Shown: positions 9,166-17,451, counted from the first letter of the stretch. The stretch is DNA of 31,972 bases from JBBCJT01 sp037190665 (GCA_037190665.1 JBBCJT010000248.1:1-31972), one strand, 5' to 3'. Notes: generated by a model not told the origin, from the sequence alone. Numbers and translations: made by a program.

Positions 9166-9813
9166 CTACGTCCGCGCGGCCAGCCTCGCGCTCATCCAGT
9201 TCAGCGCGGCGGCGATGTCCGCCTCGATCAGCGCGCGGGCGCCGGGGCCATCGCGGCGCGCGACCGCTGCCACCAGCGCCGCCCTGCCCTCACCCGCCGC
9301 ACGACGGCCCGAGTAGTCCGGGAACAGCAGCGGCACGTAGGGGCCGGTGCGGAGCCACAGGGTTTCGATCATCTGCACCAGCACCGGCATGCCGGAGGCG
9401 CGGTAGAGCGTGAAATGGAAGTCGTGGATGCGGCGGACGTCATCCGCCACGTCGCCACGCGCCCGCGCCGCCTGGATGCCGAGGCTCGCGGCTTCCAGAA
9501 TCGCCACCAGTTCGGGATCGGCGCGCTCCGCCGCGCGGTGCGCGGCGAGGCCTTCCAGCGGCATGCGGATGTCGCGCAGTTCCAGCAGTGCCCGCGGATC
9601 GGGCGCGGGTACGCGCGCGGACCGGCGGTCGGCATTCTCCAGCGCGCCTTCCGCCGCCAGCCGCCGCACCGCCTCCCGCACCGGCATGATGGACAGGCCG
9701 AGCGCCTCCGCGGTGGCGCGCAGCGTGACCTTCTGCCCGGGCGTGTAATGCCCCGACGCCAGTGCAAGCCGCAGCGCCGCATAGGCGCGCGCATGGGCGG
9801 CCGGGTCGCTCAT
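9166..9813 (-). CDS. GntR-family transcriptional regulator (FCD/VanR-type)
   Basis: The 215-residue protein has an N-terminal winged helix (residues 8-65, with RLALASGHYTPGQKVTLRATAEALGLS and the recognition helix MPVREAVRRLAAEGAL), then an all-helical FCD ligand domain containing HDFHFTLYRASG, part of the metal/ligand pocket. FCD regulators usually repress transport and catabolic genes and respond to organic acids or related compounds. It is the last gene of a minus-strand operon, 39 nt after the PLP decarboxylase and downstream of the M81 gene. The palindrome TGTGATCACA in the divergent region at 12625 is its best candidate operator. Effector unknown. Confidence 0.88.
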   Translation of the reverse strand: MSDPAAHARAYAALRLALASGHYTPGQKVTLRATAEALGLSIMPVREAVRRLAAEGALENADRRSARVPAPDPRALLELRDIRMPLEGLAAHRAAERADPELVAILEAASLGIQAARARGDVADDVRRIHDFHFTLYRASGMPVLVQMIETLWLRTGPYVPLLFPDYSGRRAAGEGRAALVAAVARRDGPGARALIEADIAAALNWMSARLAART

Positions 9814-9852
9814 GACGTCAGCCGTCCGTGTCGCCGGGAGTGCGTCGTCGCC

Positions 9853-11094
9853 TCAGTACGTCCGAAGATCCTCCACCCCCTGCAGCCGCTTCGCGCGCAC
9901 CTCATCGACCGCCATGCGCAGATCGCGCAGGTATACGTCGCTGTTCGATGCATGCACCGGATTGAGCGCGAGGTGAATGGCCTTCGGCTTGCTGTTGCGC
10001 CCGACGAACCAGCCCCGCGCGCCGAGCCGCTCGGCCAGCGCATCCAGATCGAGCGCGGGATCGGTGCTGCGATACAGCACCATGCACAGATCGGACGGGC
10101 GCACGACCTCCAGCCCCTCGATCTGCTCGATCCCCGCGATCAGGTCGGCCTTCGCGTCCATGATGAGCTGCGCGTTGCGCATGTAACCCTCGTCGCCGAG
10201 GTAGCGCATCACAGCCCATGCCGCCGCGATCGAACCGGCCGGACGGCTGCCGCTGAACGTCTCGGTCGCGTAGACGCCGCGCGGCCAGTTGTCGAAGGTG
10301 AAGCTGTGGTGCTGCTTCAGCGCCGCATCGCGCACCAGCATCAGCGACGCGCCCTTCGCCGTCATGCCGTATTTGTGCAGATCGGCCGACATGCTGGTCA
10401 CGCCCGGCACGCGGAAGTCGAACACCGGCACCGGATGGCCGAGCCGGGCGACGAAAGGCGCGAGGAAGCCGCCCACGCAGGCATCCACGTGGAACCACAG
10501 CTCGTGCCGCGCGGCGATCTCGCCGATCTCGGCGATCGGATCGAAGCGGCCGTGGGAGTAGCCCGGCGCGCTCGCGGCGATCATCACCGTATCGGCGTCG
10601 ATGGCCGCTTCCAGCGCTGCCGGATCGGCGGAGAAATCGGGGCGCATCGGCGTGCGCACGACCTCCATGCCGAGGAACGATGCCGCCTTGCTGAACGTCG
10701 CGTGCAGCGTCTCGCACGCCACGATCTTCGGCTTGCCCTTCACCGGCCGCGCGTTGCGGGCAGCGGTGCAGGCGAGGAAGATGCTCTCCGTGCCGCCCGA
10801 GGTGAACACGCCGCCCGCGCCTTCGGGCGCGTTGAACAGCGACAGCCCCATCGCGATCACGTCTTCCTCGAGCCGCGCGAGCGAGGGGAAGGCGCGCTTG
10901 CCCAGCGCGTTCTCGCTGAAGAAGAGCTGATAGGCCTGCTGGGCGACGCGCAGCAGCTCATCGTCGCGATAGTAGGTGTAGACGGCCAGCCGGCCGCCAC
11001 GCCAGTCGATGTCGTCCTGCTTGGCGTCGTGCAACGACGCCTCGATGGCCTGCCAGCCTTCGCCGGTCTTCGGAAGGCTCATGCGCTCGGTCAT
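9853..11094 (-). CDS. Group II PLP-dependent decarboxylase / sphingosine-phosphate-lyase-like enzyme
   Basis: The 413-residue protein belongs to the fold-type I group II decarboxylase superfamily. GGVFTSGGTESIFLA (94-108) binds the cofactor phosphate, D204 in HVDACVGG contacts the pyridine nitrogen, and K241 in SADLHKYG is the Schiff-base lysine. The overall pattern, including YTYYRD near 40 and AFPSLARLE near 70, is closer to bacterial sphingosine-1-phosphate-lyase-like and tyrosine/aspartate decarboxylase-like proteins than to glutamate decarboxylase. The substrate cannot be told from sequence. Its ATG overlaps the M81 gene stop as ATGA, so the two are probably translationally coupled and may work on one substrate: hydrolysis by M81, then decarboxylation or C-C cleavage here. 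Confidence 0.85.
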   Translation of the reverse strand: MTERMSLPKTGEGWQAIEASLHDAKQDDIDWRGGRLAVYTYYRDDELLRVAQQAYQLFFSENALGKRAFPSLARLEEDVIAMGLSLFNAPEGAGGVFTSGGTESIFLACTAARNARPVKGKPKIVACETLHATFSKAASFLGMEVVRTPMRPDFSADPAALEAAIDADTVMIAASAPGYSHGRFDPIAEIGEIAARHELWFHVDACVGGFLAPFVARLGHPVPVFDFRVPGVTSMSADLHKYGMTAKGASLMLVRDAALKQHHSFTFDNWPRGVYATETFSGSRPAGSIAAAWAVMRYLGDEGYMRNAQLIMDAKADLIAGIEQIEGLEVVRPSDLCMVLYRSTDPALDLDALAERLGARGWFVGRNSKPKAIHLALNPVHASNSDVYLRDLRMAVDEVRAKRLQGVEDLRTY

Positions 11095-12617
11095 GCCGGG
11101 ATCTCGCTGTCGGAGGGATTGCTTCGGCCGAAGCGGCGCAGGCGCAGCGTGGGCAGCTCCACCGTGCGGTCCTCCGGGTAGAAGCGGGATTTGCTGTAGG
11201 GGAAGAAGCCGGGCGTGTAGGTGCTCATCCCGGCCGTGCGGATCATCACCGGCTCCGCGACGCCGGCGAAGGACAGCTTGAAGTGGTTGCCCGACTTGGC
11301 GACCACGAAATCGCAGGCCGCAAGGTCGATGCCCTGACTGGTGAACGCCGCCGGATCCTGCGTCATCGCCGCCGCCGTGGTGACGAGGACGATGTTGCCC
11401 GCCTCATCCTCCAGCACCGCGCAGGGGCCGAGCGTGCTGCGCTGCCCGCCCTGGAACGGCCCCTTCTGCACGAAATCCCCGACGGGATCGGTGCGCACGA
11501 CGCGCCATGTCAGCCGCAACGGCGTGAAGCCGCGCGTGACGGTCGCACCCACCGACAGGTCGATGCTGGCCCCCGGCCCGGCCGCGATCGCCGCCGCGGC
11601 GGCGGTGGGGTCGGTGACGGGGAACACGCCCTTCAGCTTCAGCCCACGGGCGCGCAGGCGCGCGAGGATTTCCAGCCCGTCGCCCGGCGCGCCGGCGAGC
11701 ACGCGGTCGCCGGCATCCGACAGCACGAACGGCCGCCGCGCCGGGTTGGCGGCGACGAGGTCGAGCGCCGCGTCCGTCGAGAGGAAATCGTCGCGGAACC
11801 GGTCGCGCCACGCCCATATGTCGCGGGCGATCGCCGCGGCCGCGGTGTCCGCCGGCGCATGATCGTCGGCCGCGATGGCGATGACCGCCTGACCGAGATC
11901 GCTGACGTTGTGATACGGGTGGACGTTGAAGATGCTGATGTCGCGCAGGGCAGGCTCGGCCGCGAGCGCGGCGCGGGCGGCGGCGTGCAGGTCGGCCAGC
12001 GGACGGTCCACCGTCTCCATCCCGCCGGTCAGCAGCAGCGGCAGCTTCACCATCGTGGTCGCCGGCCGCAGCCGCCCGGCCAGCATCTCCAGCGCCAGGC
12101 CGGCCGCGCGCTCGCCGGCCTCCACCGTGTCCGAATGCGGGTTCTCCTTGCAGGCGGTCACGATGTCGCAGGCGCGCAGCAGGCCATCGGTGACGTGGCC
12201 GTGCAGGTCGAGGCCCACGGCGATGACCGTCTTCGGTCCCAGCACCTCGCGCAGCGCGGCCATCAGGTCGGCCTCGGTTGATTCGACACCTTCTGCCGTC
12301 ATCGCGCCGTGCAGTTCGAACACCGCGGCATCGAGAGGCATCGCGGCACGCGCCGCCGCGACGATGTCGGCCTTGAAGCCCTCGTAGACCTCCCGGCGCG
12401 CCGTGCCGCCCGGCCGGGCGCGGGCGGCGAGCGTCGGCACCAGCATCGCGCCGGCCGCCGTCAGCGTGCGCAGGATGCCGCCGAGGGTGCTGACGGCCTG
12501 CGCGTTGGCCCGGAGCATCTGTTCGCCCCGCTCGACCGCGAAGTCGCTCGCCTCCGTGAGGACGGGGTTGAAGTCGTGGCTTTCCTGCCAGAGCTGGCCG
12601 ACGAGGATGCGTGACAT
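11091..12617 (-). CDS. M81-family (MlrC-like) metallopeptidase
   Basis: The 508-residue protein begins SRILVGQLWQESHDFNP, equivalent to the MlrC N-terminal signature, and has DLHGHVTD and ENPHSDT segments that supply the likely zinc ligands, then FNVHPYHNVSD. MlrC is the enzyme that degrades linearised microcystin peptides in Sphingomonas, but most family members are anonymous proteins next to peptide transporters. No signal peptide is present, so it is probably cytosolic. The ATG at 12617 lacks a Shine-Dalgarno and lies only 7 nt from the palindrome at 12625-12634, so an operator protein there would sit on the translation start region. It is the first gene of the operon with the decarboxylase and the GntR regulator. 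Confidence 0.88.
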   Translation of the reverse strand: MSRILVGQLWQESHDFNPVLTEASDFAVERGEQMLRANAQAVSTLGGILRTLTAAGAMLVPTLAARARPGGTARREVYEGFKADIVAAARAAMPLDAAVFELHGAMTAEGVESTEADLMAALREVLGPKTVIAVGLDLHGHVTDGLLRACDIVTACKENPHSDTVEAGERAAGLALEMLAGRLRPATTMVKLPLLLTGGMETVDRPLADLHAAARAALAAEPALRDISIFNVHPYHNVSDLGQAVIAIAADDHAPADTAAAAIARDIWAWRDRFRDDFLSTDAALDLVAANPARRPFVLSDAGDRVLAGAPGDGLEILARLRARGLKLKGVFPVTDPTAAAAAIAAGPGASIDLSVGATVTRGFTPLRLTWRVVRTDPVGDFVQKGPFQGGQRSTLGPCAVLEDEAGNIVLVTTAAAMTQDPAAFTSQGIDLAACDFVVAKSGNHFKLSFAGVAEPVMIRTAGMSTYTPGFFPYSKSRFYPEDRTVELPTLRLRRFGRSNPSDSEIPA

Positions 12618-12624
12618 GAAAAAA

Positions 12625-12634
12625 TGTGATCACA
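12625..12634. promoter_or_regulatory. Perfect palindrome TGTGATCACA, candidate GntR operator
   Basis: A 10-bp perfect dyad lies 7 nt upstream of the M81 start and 63 nt upstream of the solute-binding protein start, within the 80-bp divergent region. Its position suits one regulator controlling both directions. The linked FCD-GntR gene is the obvious candidate. The sequence also resembles a shortened CRP/FNR-type half-site pair, so that alternative stays open. Confidence 0.5.
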
Positions 12635-12654
12635 AACTGGACGCGGACGCAAGA

Positions 12655-12672
12655 TGCCGGAATAATCCGGCA
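12655..12672. promoter_or_regulatory. Dyad TGCCGGA-ATAA-TCCGGCA upstream of the solute-binding protein gene
   Basis: Seven-base arms are perfectly complementary around an ATAA spacer, ending 25 nt before the ATG at 12698. It could be a second operator or a hairpin in the leader mRNA. AT bases in its centre (AATAAT) could also serve as a -10, but no -35 was convincing. Confidence 0.4.
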
Positions 12673-12697
12673 CGCGGACCCAAGGGGACCAGGAAAC

Positions 12698-14260
12698 ATG
12701 ATCGCAAAATTCGTGGCTGCCGGCGTCGCCGGGCTGATCGCGTGCGGGCCGCTCGCGGCGCAGGACCTGCGCATGGGCGTGGCCATCATGACCACCTCGG
12801 TCGATCCGCACTGGCACAATCTCGGCACCAACAACGGCCTGCTGCAGCAGATCTACGAGCCGCTTGTGATGGAGATGCCGGACGGGCGGCTCGAACCCCG
12901 GCTCGCCACCGCATGGCGCGCGGTCGACGACACGACATGGGAGATCGACCTGCGCGCGGACGCGAAGTTCCATGACGGCACGCCGTTCGTGCCGCAGGAC
13001 ATCGCCTTTACCTTCGCGCGCGTGCCGGAAGTGCCGAACAGCCCCGGCCGCTACAGCACCTACACCCGCGTCGTCACGGCGATCGAGGTCATAAGCCCGA
13101 CGAAGGTCCGCATGCGCACGGCCGCGCCGCATGCGCTGCTGCCGCGCGACCTGGCCTACGTGATGATCCTGTCGTCGCGTGTGCACGACGGGAAGAAGAC
13201 CGAGGACTTCAACGCCGGCAGTGCCGCCATCGGCACCGGCCCCTATCGCTTCGAAGGCTACACGCCCGGCGAGGAACTGCGCCTCGTGCGGAACGACGGC
13301 TACTGGGGTCAGGCGGAGCCGTGGCAGCGCGTGACCGTGCGCCAGCTTCGCGCGGACAACGCCCGCGTCGCTGCCGTGCTGGCGGGCGACGTGGATGTGA
13401 TCGACCGCGTTCCGCTGCAGGATCTCGCCCGGGTGCGGGCGGCGCGTGGGATCGCGGTGGCGTCATCGCCGGCGGCGGAGACCTACTACCTGTTCCCCGA
13501 TGCGGTGCGCGAGCAGACACCCTTCGTCACCGCGCGCGATGGCAGCCCATTGCCGGCCAACCCGCTGCGCGACGTGCGCGTGCGCCGCGCGCTGTCGATG
13601 GCGATCAACCGCGATGCGATGGTCGCCCGCGTCATGGACGGCAGCGGCAGCCCGGCTTCGCAGCTCGTCGCGCCGGGCATCGAAGGCGCCGACACCACCC
13701 TGCCGCCCATTCCCTACGATCCGGACGGCGCCAAGAAGCTGCTCGCGGAAGCCGGCTATCCCGACGGGTTCACGCTCACGCTGCACGGTTCGACCGCCTG
13801 GGTCGTGAACGATGCGCGCGTGCTGCAGGCGATCGCCGCGATGCTGCCGCGCATCGGCGTGGAGGTGAAGATCGAGACCTTCCCAGCCAACGTGCTGCTG
13901 CCCCGCGCGACGAACCGGGAGTTCAGCCTGTTCTTCGCATCCTGGATCGCATCGACCGCGATGAACCCGCTGCGCAGCCTGGTCGCCACGCGCGACGCCG
14001 CGGCCGGCATGGGATCGGCGAACCGCCAGCACTACTCCAACCCGCGCTTCGATGCGGTGCTGGCCGAGGCGCTGTCGACGATGGACATGGCCGTGGTCGA
14101 ACGGAAGATGGCCGAAGCGATGCGGATCGCCATGGAGGACGTGGCCCTGATCCCGATGATCCACCCGGCCAACAACTGGGCCACGCGGGCGGATCACGTC
14201 ACCTACGGCGCCAACGCGCGCGGCATCAACCAGGCGATGCTGGCGAAGCCGGTCCGGTAA
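12698..14260 (+). CDS. ABC transporter solute-binding protein, family 5 (dipeptide/oligopeptide type)
   Basis: The 520-residue protein starts with a Sec signal peptide (MIAKFVAAGVAGLIACGPLAAQ, cleavage after AAQ by eye) and has the SBP_bac_5 layout: YEPLVMEMPDGRLEPRLATAWR near residue 48, the WEIDLRADAKFHDGTPF motif near 86, then TGPYRF and VRRALSMAINRD. Family members bind peptides, opines, nickel or related compounds in the periplasm for DppBCDF-type permeases. No permease or ATPase gene follows; a tRNA gene and metZ do, so it is an orphan binding protein here. The ATG at 12698 has AGGAAAC upstream. Divergent pairing with the M81/decarboxylase operon suggests it feeds their substrate. Confidence 0.9.
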   Translation: MIAKFVAAGVAGLIACGPLAAQDLRMGVAIMTTSVDPHWHNLGTNNGLLQQIYEPLVMEMPDGRLEPRLATAWRAVDDTTWEIDLRADAKFHDGTPFVPQDIAFTFARVPEVPNSPGRYSTYTRVVTAIEVISPTKVRMRTAAPHALLPRDLAYVMILSSRVHDGKKTEDFNAGSAAIGTGPYRFEGYTPGEELRLVRNDGYWGQAEPWQRVTVRQLRADNARVAAVLAGDVDVIDRVPLQDLARVRAARGIAVASSPAAETYYLFPDAVREQTPFVTARDGSPLPANPLRDVRVRRALSMAINRDAMVARVMDGSGSPASQLVAPGIEGADTTLPPIPYDPDGAKKLLAEAGYPDGFTLTLHGSTAWVVNDARVLQAIAAMLPRIGVEVKIETFPANVLLPRATNREFSLFFASWIASTAMNPLRSLVATRDAAAGMGSANRQHYSNPRFDAVLAEALSTMDMAVVERKMAEAMRIAMEDVALIPMIHPANNWATRADHVTYGANARGINQAMLAKPVR

Positions 14261-14270
14261 CGGGGGAGAG

Positions 14271-14344
14271 TGGAGCGGGCGAAGGGAATCGAACCCTCGT
14301 ATGCAGCTTGGGAAGCTGCCGTTCTACCATTGAACTACGCCCGC
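14271..14344 (-). tRNA. tRNA-Gly (anticodon CCC)
   Basis: The acceptor stem GCGGGCG/CGCCCGC, anticodon stem GCAGC/GCTGC with loop TTCCCAA (anticodon CCC), and T arm GAGGG-TTCGATT-CCCTT are all intact, with discriminator T and an encoded CCA. It lies on the opposite strand to both neighbours, between the solute-binding protein gene and the metZ riboswitch. Confidence 0.96.
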
Positions 14345-14426
14345 GCGCCGGCGGACCCTACAGGCAGCCACCTTGACCGGGCAATACCCCCGGGCCTATC
14401 CCTGCTGTCGGCGCGGTCCGCGCGCC

Positions 14427-14482
14427 CCTCGTGAATTTGTCCGGCCGGCTTGCGGCGAGGTGAAACAAGCGCGCTAAAGAGG
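14427..14482 (+). promoter_or_regulatory. SAM-II riboswitch upstream of metZ
   Basis: The segment holds the conserved SAM-II elements in order: CCTCGTGAATTTG, CCGGCCGGCTTGCGG, CGAGGTGAAACAAG and CGCTAAAGA. P1 forms between CCTCG (14427-14431) and CGAGG (14456-14460), and the pseudoknot between GCTTG (14448-14452) and CAAGC (14466-14470). SAM-II aptamers are found mainly in Alphaproteobacteria ahead of metA, metX or metZ and turn these genes down when S-adenosylmethionine is plentiful. The aptamer ends 66 nt before the metZ start. Between them lie a CGGGC/GCCCG hairpin and a CGGGTC/GACCCG hairpin that abuts the Shine-Dalgarno GAAGG. There is no T run, so control of translation is the likelier output. 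Confidence 0.93.
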
Positions 14483-14548
14483 CCGTCGTCGGGCGCACTG
14501 CCCGGCGCCGCTCCACGGTCGGGTCATGATGGAAGGACCCGAAGGTCG

Positions 14549-15754
14549 ATGACCGATCCCACCAACTGGCGCCCCGCAACACGCCTCACCCGCGGCGGCA
14601 CGCTGCGTTCGAACCAGGACGAGACCGCCGAGGCGCTGTTCCTCACCTCCGGCTTCGTCTACGAGGACGCCGCCCAGGCCGAGGCCACGTTCAACGGCAC
14701 CGCCACCCACTACCAGTACTCCCGCTTCGGCAACCCGACGGTGACGATGCTGGAACAGCGCCTCGCCCTGCTGGAAGGGGCCGAGGCCTGTCGCTGTACC
14801 GCCACGGGCATGGCGGCGGTCAACGCCGCGCTGCTCGCGCCCGTCAAGACCGGGGACCGCGTCGTCGCCTCCCGCGCCCTGTTCGGCTCCTGCCACTGGA
14901 TCGTTTCCACCCTGCTGCCGCGCTTCGGCATCACCACCGAATTCGTCGATGGCGGCGATCTCGCGCAGTGGCGCGCGGCGCTGTCGAAGCCCGCCGCGCT
15001 GGTGCTGCTGGAGACGCCGTCGAACCCGATGCTGGACATCGTCGACCTGCGTGCGGTCGCGGAGCTTGCGCACGCGGCCGGCGCGCTCGTGGTGGTCGAC
15101 AACGTGTTCGCCACGCCGCTGCTGCAGAAGCCGCTCGAACTCGGGGCCGACGTGGTCGTCTACTCCGCCACCAAGCATTTCGACGGCCAGGGCCGCGTGC
15201 TCGGCGGCGCGGTGCTGGGCAGCAAGAAGTGGATCGAGGAGGTGCTGCAGCCCTTCATCCGCAACACCGGCCCCGCGATCAGCCCGTTCAACGCCTGGGT
15301 CATCCTCAAGGGGCTGGAGACGCTGAAGCTCCGCATCGATGCGATGGGCCGCAGCGCCGCCACGCTCGCCGACACGCTCGCCGCGCAGCCCGAGGTGGCG
15401 CGCGTGTGGTACCCGTTCCGCGCCGACCATCCGCAGCAGGCGCTGGCGAAGGCGCAGATGTCCGGCGGCGGCACGGTGGTGACGATCGAGCTGAAGGGCG
15501 GCAAGGACGCCGCGTTCCGATTCATGGACGCGCTGCGCCTGCTCGACATCTCGAACAATCTCGGCGACTCCAAGTCGATGGTCACGCATCCGGCGACCAC
15601 CACGCATATGCGCATCGGCGCGGAGGAGCGGGCGAAGCTCGGCATCACCGATGGCGTGGTGCGCATCTCCATCGGGCTGGAGGATATCGCCGACTTGACG
15701 GACGACCTGCTGGATGCGCTGGCTGCCACGCGGATCGCCAACGCAGCGGAGTAG
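14549..15754 (+). CDS. metZ: O-succinylhomoserine sulfhydrylase
   Basis: The 401-residue enzyme is a Cys/Met metabolism PLP protein: YSRFGNPTV (57-65), the GMAAVNAALL helix (87-96), LLETPSNPMLDIVD (153-166), D184 in VVVDNVFATP and the Schiff-base lysine K209 in SATKHFDGQGR. The TRLTRGGTLRSNQDETAEALFLTSGF start and SNNLGDSKSMVTHPATTTH segment are typical of MetZ rather than of MetC or MetB. It makes homocysteine directly from O-succinylhomoserine and sulfide in methionine synthesis. The ATG follows GAAGGTCG, and the SAM-II riboswitch upstream explains its regulation. The LysE-type exporter starts 3 nt after its stop, so the two are co-transcribed. Confidence 0.95.
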   Translation: MTDPTNWRPATRLTRGGTLRSNQDETAEALFLTSGFVYEDAAQAEATFNGTATHYQYSRFGNPTVTMLEQRLALLEGAEACRCTATGMAAVNAALLAPVKTGDRVVASRALFGSCHWIVSTLLPRFGITTEFVDGGDLAQWRAALSKPAALVLLETPSNPMLDIVDLRAVAELAHAAGALVVVDNVFATPLLQKPLELGADVVVYSATKHFDGQGRVLGGAVLGSKKWIEEVLQPFIRNTGPAISPFNAWVILKGLETLKLRIDAMGRSAATLADTLAAQPEVARVWYPFRADHPQQALAKAQMSGGGTVVTIELKGGKDAAFRFMDALRLLDISNNLGDSKSMVTHPATTTHMRIGAEERAKLGITDGVVRISIGLEDIADLTDDLLDALAATRIANAAE

Positions 15755-15757
15755 CTC

Positions 15758-16375
15758 ATGGATCTGGCACCCTGGCTCGCCTTCGTCGCCGCGAGCGCGG
15801 TGGTGCTGGCCATTCCCGGCCCGACCATCCTGATGGTGGTCGGGCGCGCGCTGGGCGGCGGCCGGGCGCAGGCGCTGCCGATCGTCGCCGGCGTGGCGGC
15901 CGGCGACCTCACGGCGATGACGCTGTCGCTGCTGGGACTTGGCGCGCTGCTGGCCGCCTCCGCGACGCTGTTCACCGTCTTCAAGATCGTCGGGGCGGCC
16001 TATCTGGTCTGGCTCGGGGTCGGGCTGTGGCGCGCCCCGGTGGCCGCGGCGGAGGCGCCGCTGTCGACGGTCGCGCCATGGCGGGCGGCGCGGGACACGT
16101 TCGTGGTCACCGCGCTCAACCCCAAGTCCATCGCCTTCTTCGTCGCCTTCGTGCCGCAGTTCGTCGCCCCCGCCCGCCCGTTCGCGGCGCAGGCGGCGAT
16201 CCTGATCGTGACCTTCGTGACGATGGCGGCGGCGAACGCGGCGATCTACGCGCTGGCCGCCGGCAGGCTCGCCACCCGGATCCGCCGCCCCTCCGTGCGG
16301 CGCTGGTTCAACCGCGCGGGCGGGACGATGCTGATCGGCGCGGGGGCAGCGACCGCGTTGATGAAGCGCGCCTGA
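15758..16375 (+). CDS. LysE/RhtB-family amino-acid exporter
   Basis: The 205-residue product has about six hydrophobic helices and the LysE signature: PGPTILMVVGRALGGGRAQALPIVAGVAAGD (20-50), FKIVGAAYLVWLGVGLWR (78-95) and TALNPKSIAFFVAFVPQF (118-135). Members export amino acids such as lysine, homoserine, threonine or methionine-related compounds across the inner membrane. Its Shine-Dalgarno GGAG overlaps the metZ stop region, with ATG three bases after it, so it is part of the metZ transcript and probably under the same SAM-II control. That linkage makes a sulfur amino acid or homoserine derivative an attractive, untested substrate. Confidence 0.9.
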   Translation: MDLAPWLAFVAASAVVLAIPGPTILMVVGRALGGGRAQALPIVAGVAAGDLTAMTLSLLGLGALLAASATLFTVFKIVGAAYLVWLGVGLWRAPVAAAEAPLSTVAPWRAARDTFVVTALNPKSIAFFVAFVPQFVAPARPFAAQAAILIVTFVTMAAANAAIYALAAGRLATRIRRPSVRRWFNRAGGTMLIGAGAATALMKRA

Positions 16376-16419
16376 AGCGGTATGTCGGCCCCGGCAGGGC
16401 GTGATCGCACGGTGCCACC

Positions 16420-16824
16420 ATGACCGACGGCTTCAGCAAGACCACCAACGGCGTCGCCGTGACCGTGCGCGCCTTCTTCCTGGAAGATCAGTCCACGCCG
16501 GAAGACGGGCGCTATGTCTGGGCCTACAAGGTCGAGATCGTGAACCGGGGCCGCCGCACGGTGCAGTTGCTGCGCCGCACGTGGCAGATCACCGATGCGT
16601 TCGGCCGCACGCAGCATGTGCATGGCGAGGGCGTGGTGGGCGAGCAGCCCGTGCTCGAGCCGGGCGAGAGCTTCGAGTACACCTCCGGCACCCCGCTCGA
16701 CACGCCGTCCGGCTTCATGACCGGCGCCTACCACATGATCGTGCCGGAAAGCGGCGAGCAGTTCGACGTGGCGATCCCGGCCTTCAGCCTCGACAGCCCG
16801 CACGGCGCGACGAGCATCCATTGA
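16420..16824 (+). CDS. apaG: ApaG protein (DUF525)
   Basis: The 134-residue protein matches ApaG along its length: VAVTVRAFFLEDQSTPEDGRYVWAYKVEIVN, LLRRTWQITDAFGRTQHVHGEGVVGEQPVLEPGESFEYTSG and the GFMTGAYHM strand. It is a small fibronectin-III-like beta-sandwich. In enterobacteria it sits in the apaH-ksgA operon and has been linked to Co2+ resistance and Mg2+ efflux, but its biochemical role is not settled. Here it is 44 nt after the LysE gene and overlaps the next gene by four bases (TTGA). Confidence 0.95.
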   Translation: MTDGFSKTTNGVAVTVRAFFLEDQSTPEDGRYVWAYKVEIVNRGRRTVQLLRRTWQITDAFGRTQHVHGEGVVGEQPVLEPGESFEYTSGTPLDTPSGFMTGAYHMIVPESGEQFDVAIPAFSLDSPHGATSIH

Positions 16825-17444
16825 ACCCGCCGCTTCGCCTCGTCCTGTTCGACATGGACGACGTGCTGTGCCGTTACGACCGGCCGGCGCGCATCGCCCA
16901 TCTCGCCCGCCTGTCGGGCCGCAGCGCGGCGGAGGTCGAGGCGGAGATCTGGGAGTCCGGCTTCGAGCTCTCGGCCGATCACGGGCAGATCGGCGGGCAG
17001 GACTATCTCGACGCGACCGGCGCTCGGCTGGGCTGCGCGCTGCGGCTGGAGGACTGGATCGCGGCGCGGCGCGCGTCGATGACCGCGTTCCCGGAGATGT
17101 TCCGCCTCGTCGCGCAACTGCGGCGGCACTATCGGATCGCGGTGCTGACCAACAACGTCGATCTCGTCGCCGATCATGCCGATACGCTGCTGCCGGGCAT
17201 CGCGGATGCCTTCGGCGCCGACATCTATGCGTCCGGCGCGCTGAAGCTCGCCAAGCCCGATCCGGCCGTGTTCCGCGCGATGGCCGCGCATCTCGGCGCC
17301 GCGCCCGAGGAGAGCTTCTTCGTCGACGACCTCGCGGAGAACATCGACGGGGCGCGCGCCGCCGGGATGACGGCGCACCATTTCAGCGGCATCGGCGGAC
17401 TGCTGCCGGCCCTCGCCGCGCGCGGCGCGATCCTCGAAGGCTGA
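16821..17444 (+). CDS. HAD-superfamily hydrolase (subfamily IA-like)
   Basis: The 207-residue protein has all four HAD motifs: FDMDDVLC near residue 10 (DxD nucleophile pair; the +5 position is V rather than the usual T), LTNN near 112, KLAKPDPAVF near 142 and FVDDLAENI near 166. It is a cytosolic Mg-dependent phosphatase or dehalogenase-type enzyme with unknown substrate. The start is TTG at 16821, overlapping the apaG stop as TTGA; no in-frame ATG precedes the first motif, so coupled translation from apaG is likely. It ends 7 nt from the end of the convergent patatin-like gene. Confidence 0.85.
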   Translation: MNPPLRLVLFDMDDVLCRYDRPARIAHLARLSGRSAAEVEAEIWESGFELSADHGQIGGQDYLDATGARLGCALRLEDWIAARRASMTAFPEMFRLVAQLRRHYRIAVLTNNVDLVADHADTLLPGIADAFGADIYASGALKLAKPDPAVFRAMAAHLGAAPEESFFVDDLAENIDGARAAGMTAHHFSGIGGLLPALAARGAILEG

Positions 17445-17451
17445 CCCCGCC

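Noticed and set aside
9124..11181. A 685-codon open frame opposite the GntR and decarboxylase genes.
   Set aside because: Shadow of two well-supported minus-strand genes; composition is Arg/His/Gln-rich and motif-free.
14271..14344. tRNA-Gly (and tRNA-His) as integration sites for a genomic island.
   Set aside because: No integrase gene and no repeated tRNA 3' fragment were seen nearby; flanking genes are ordinary.
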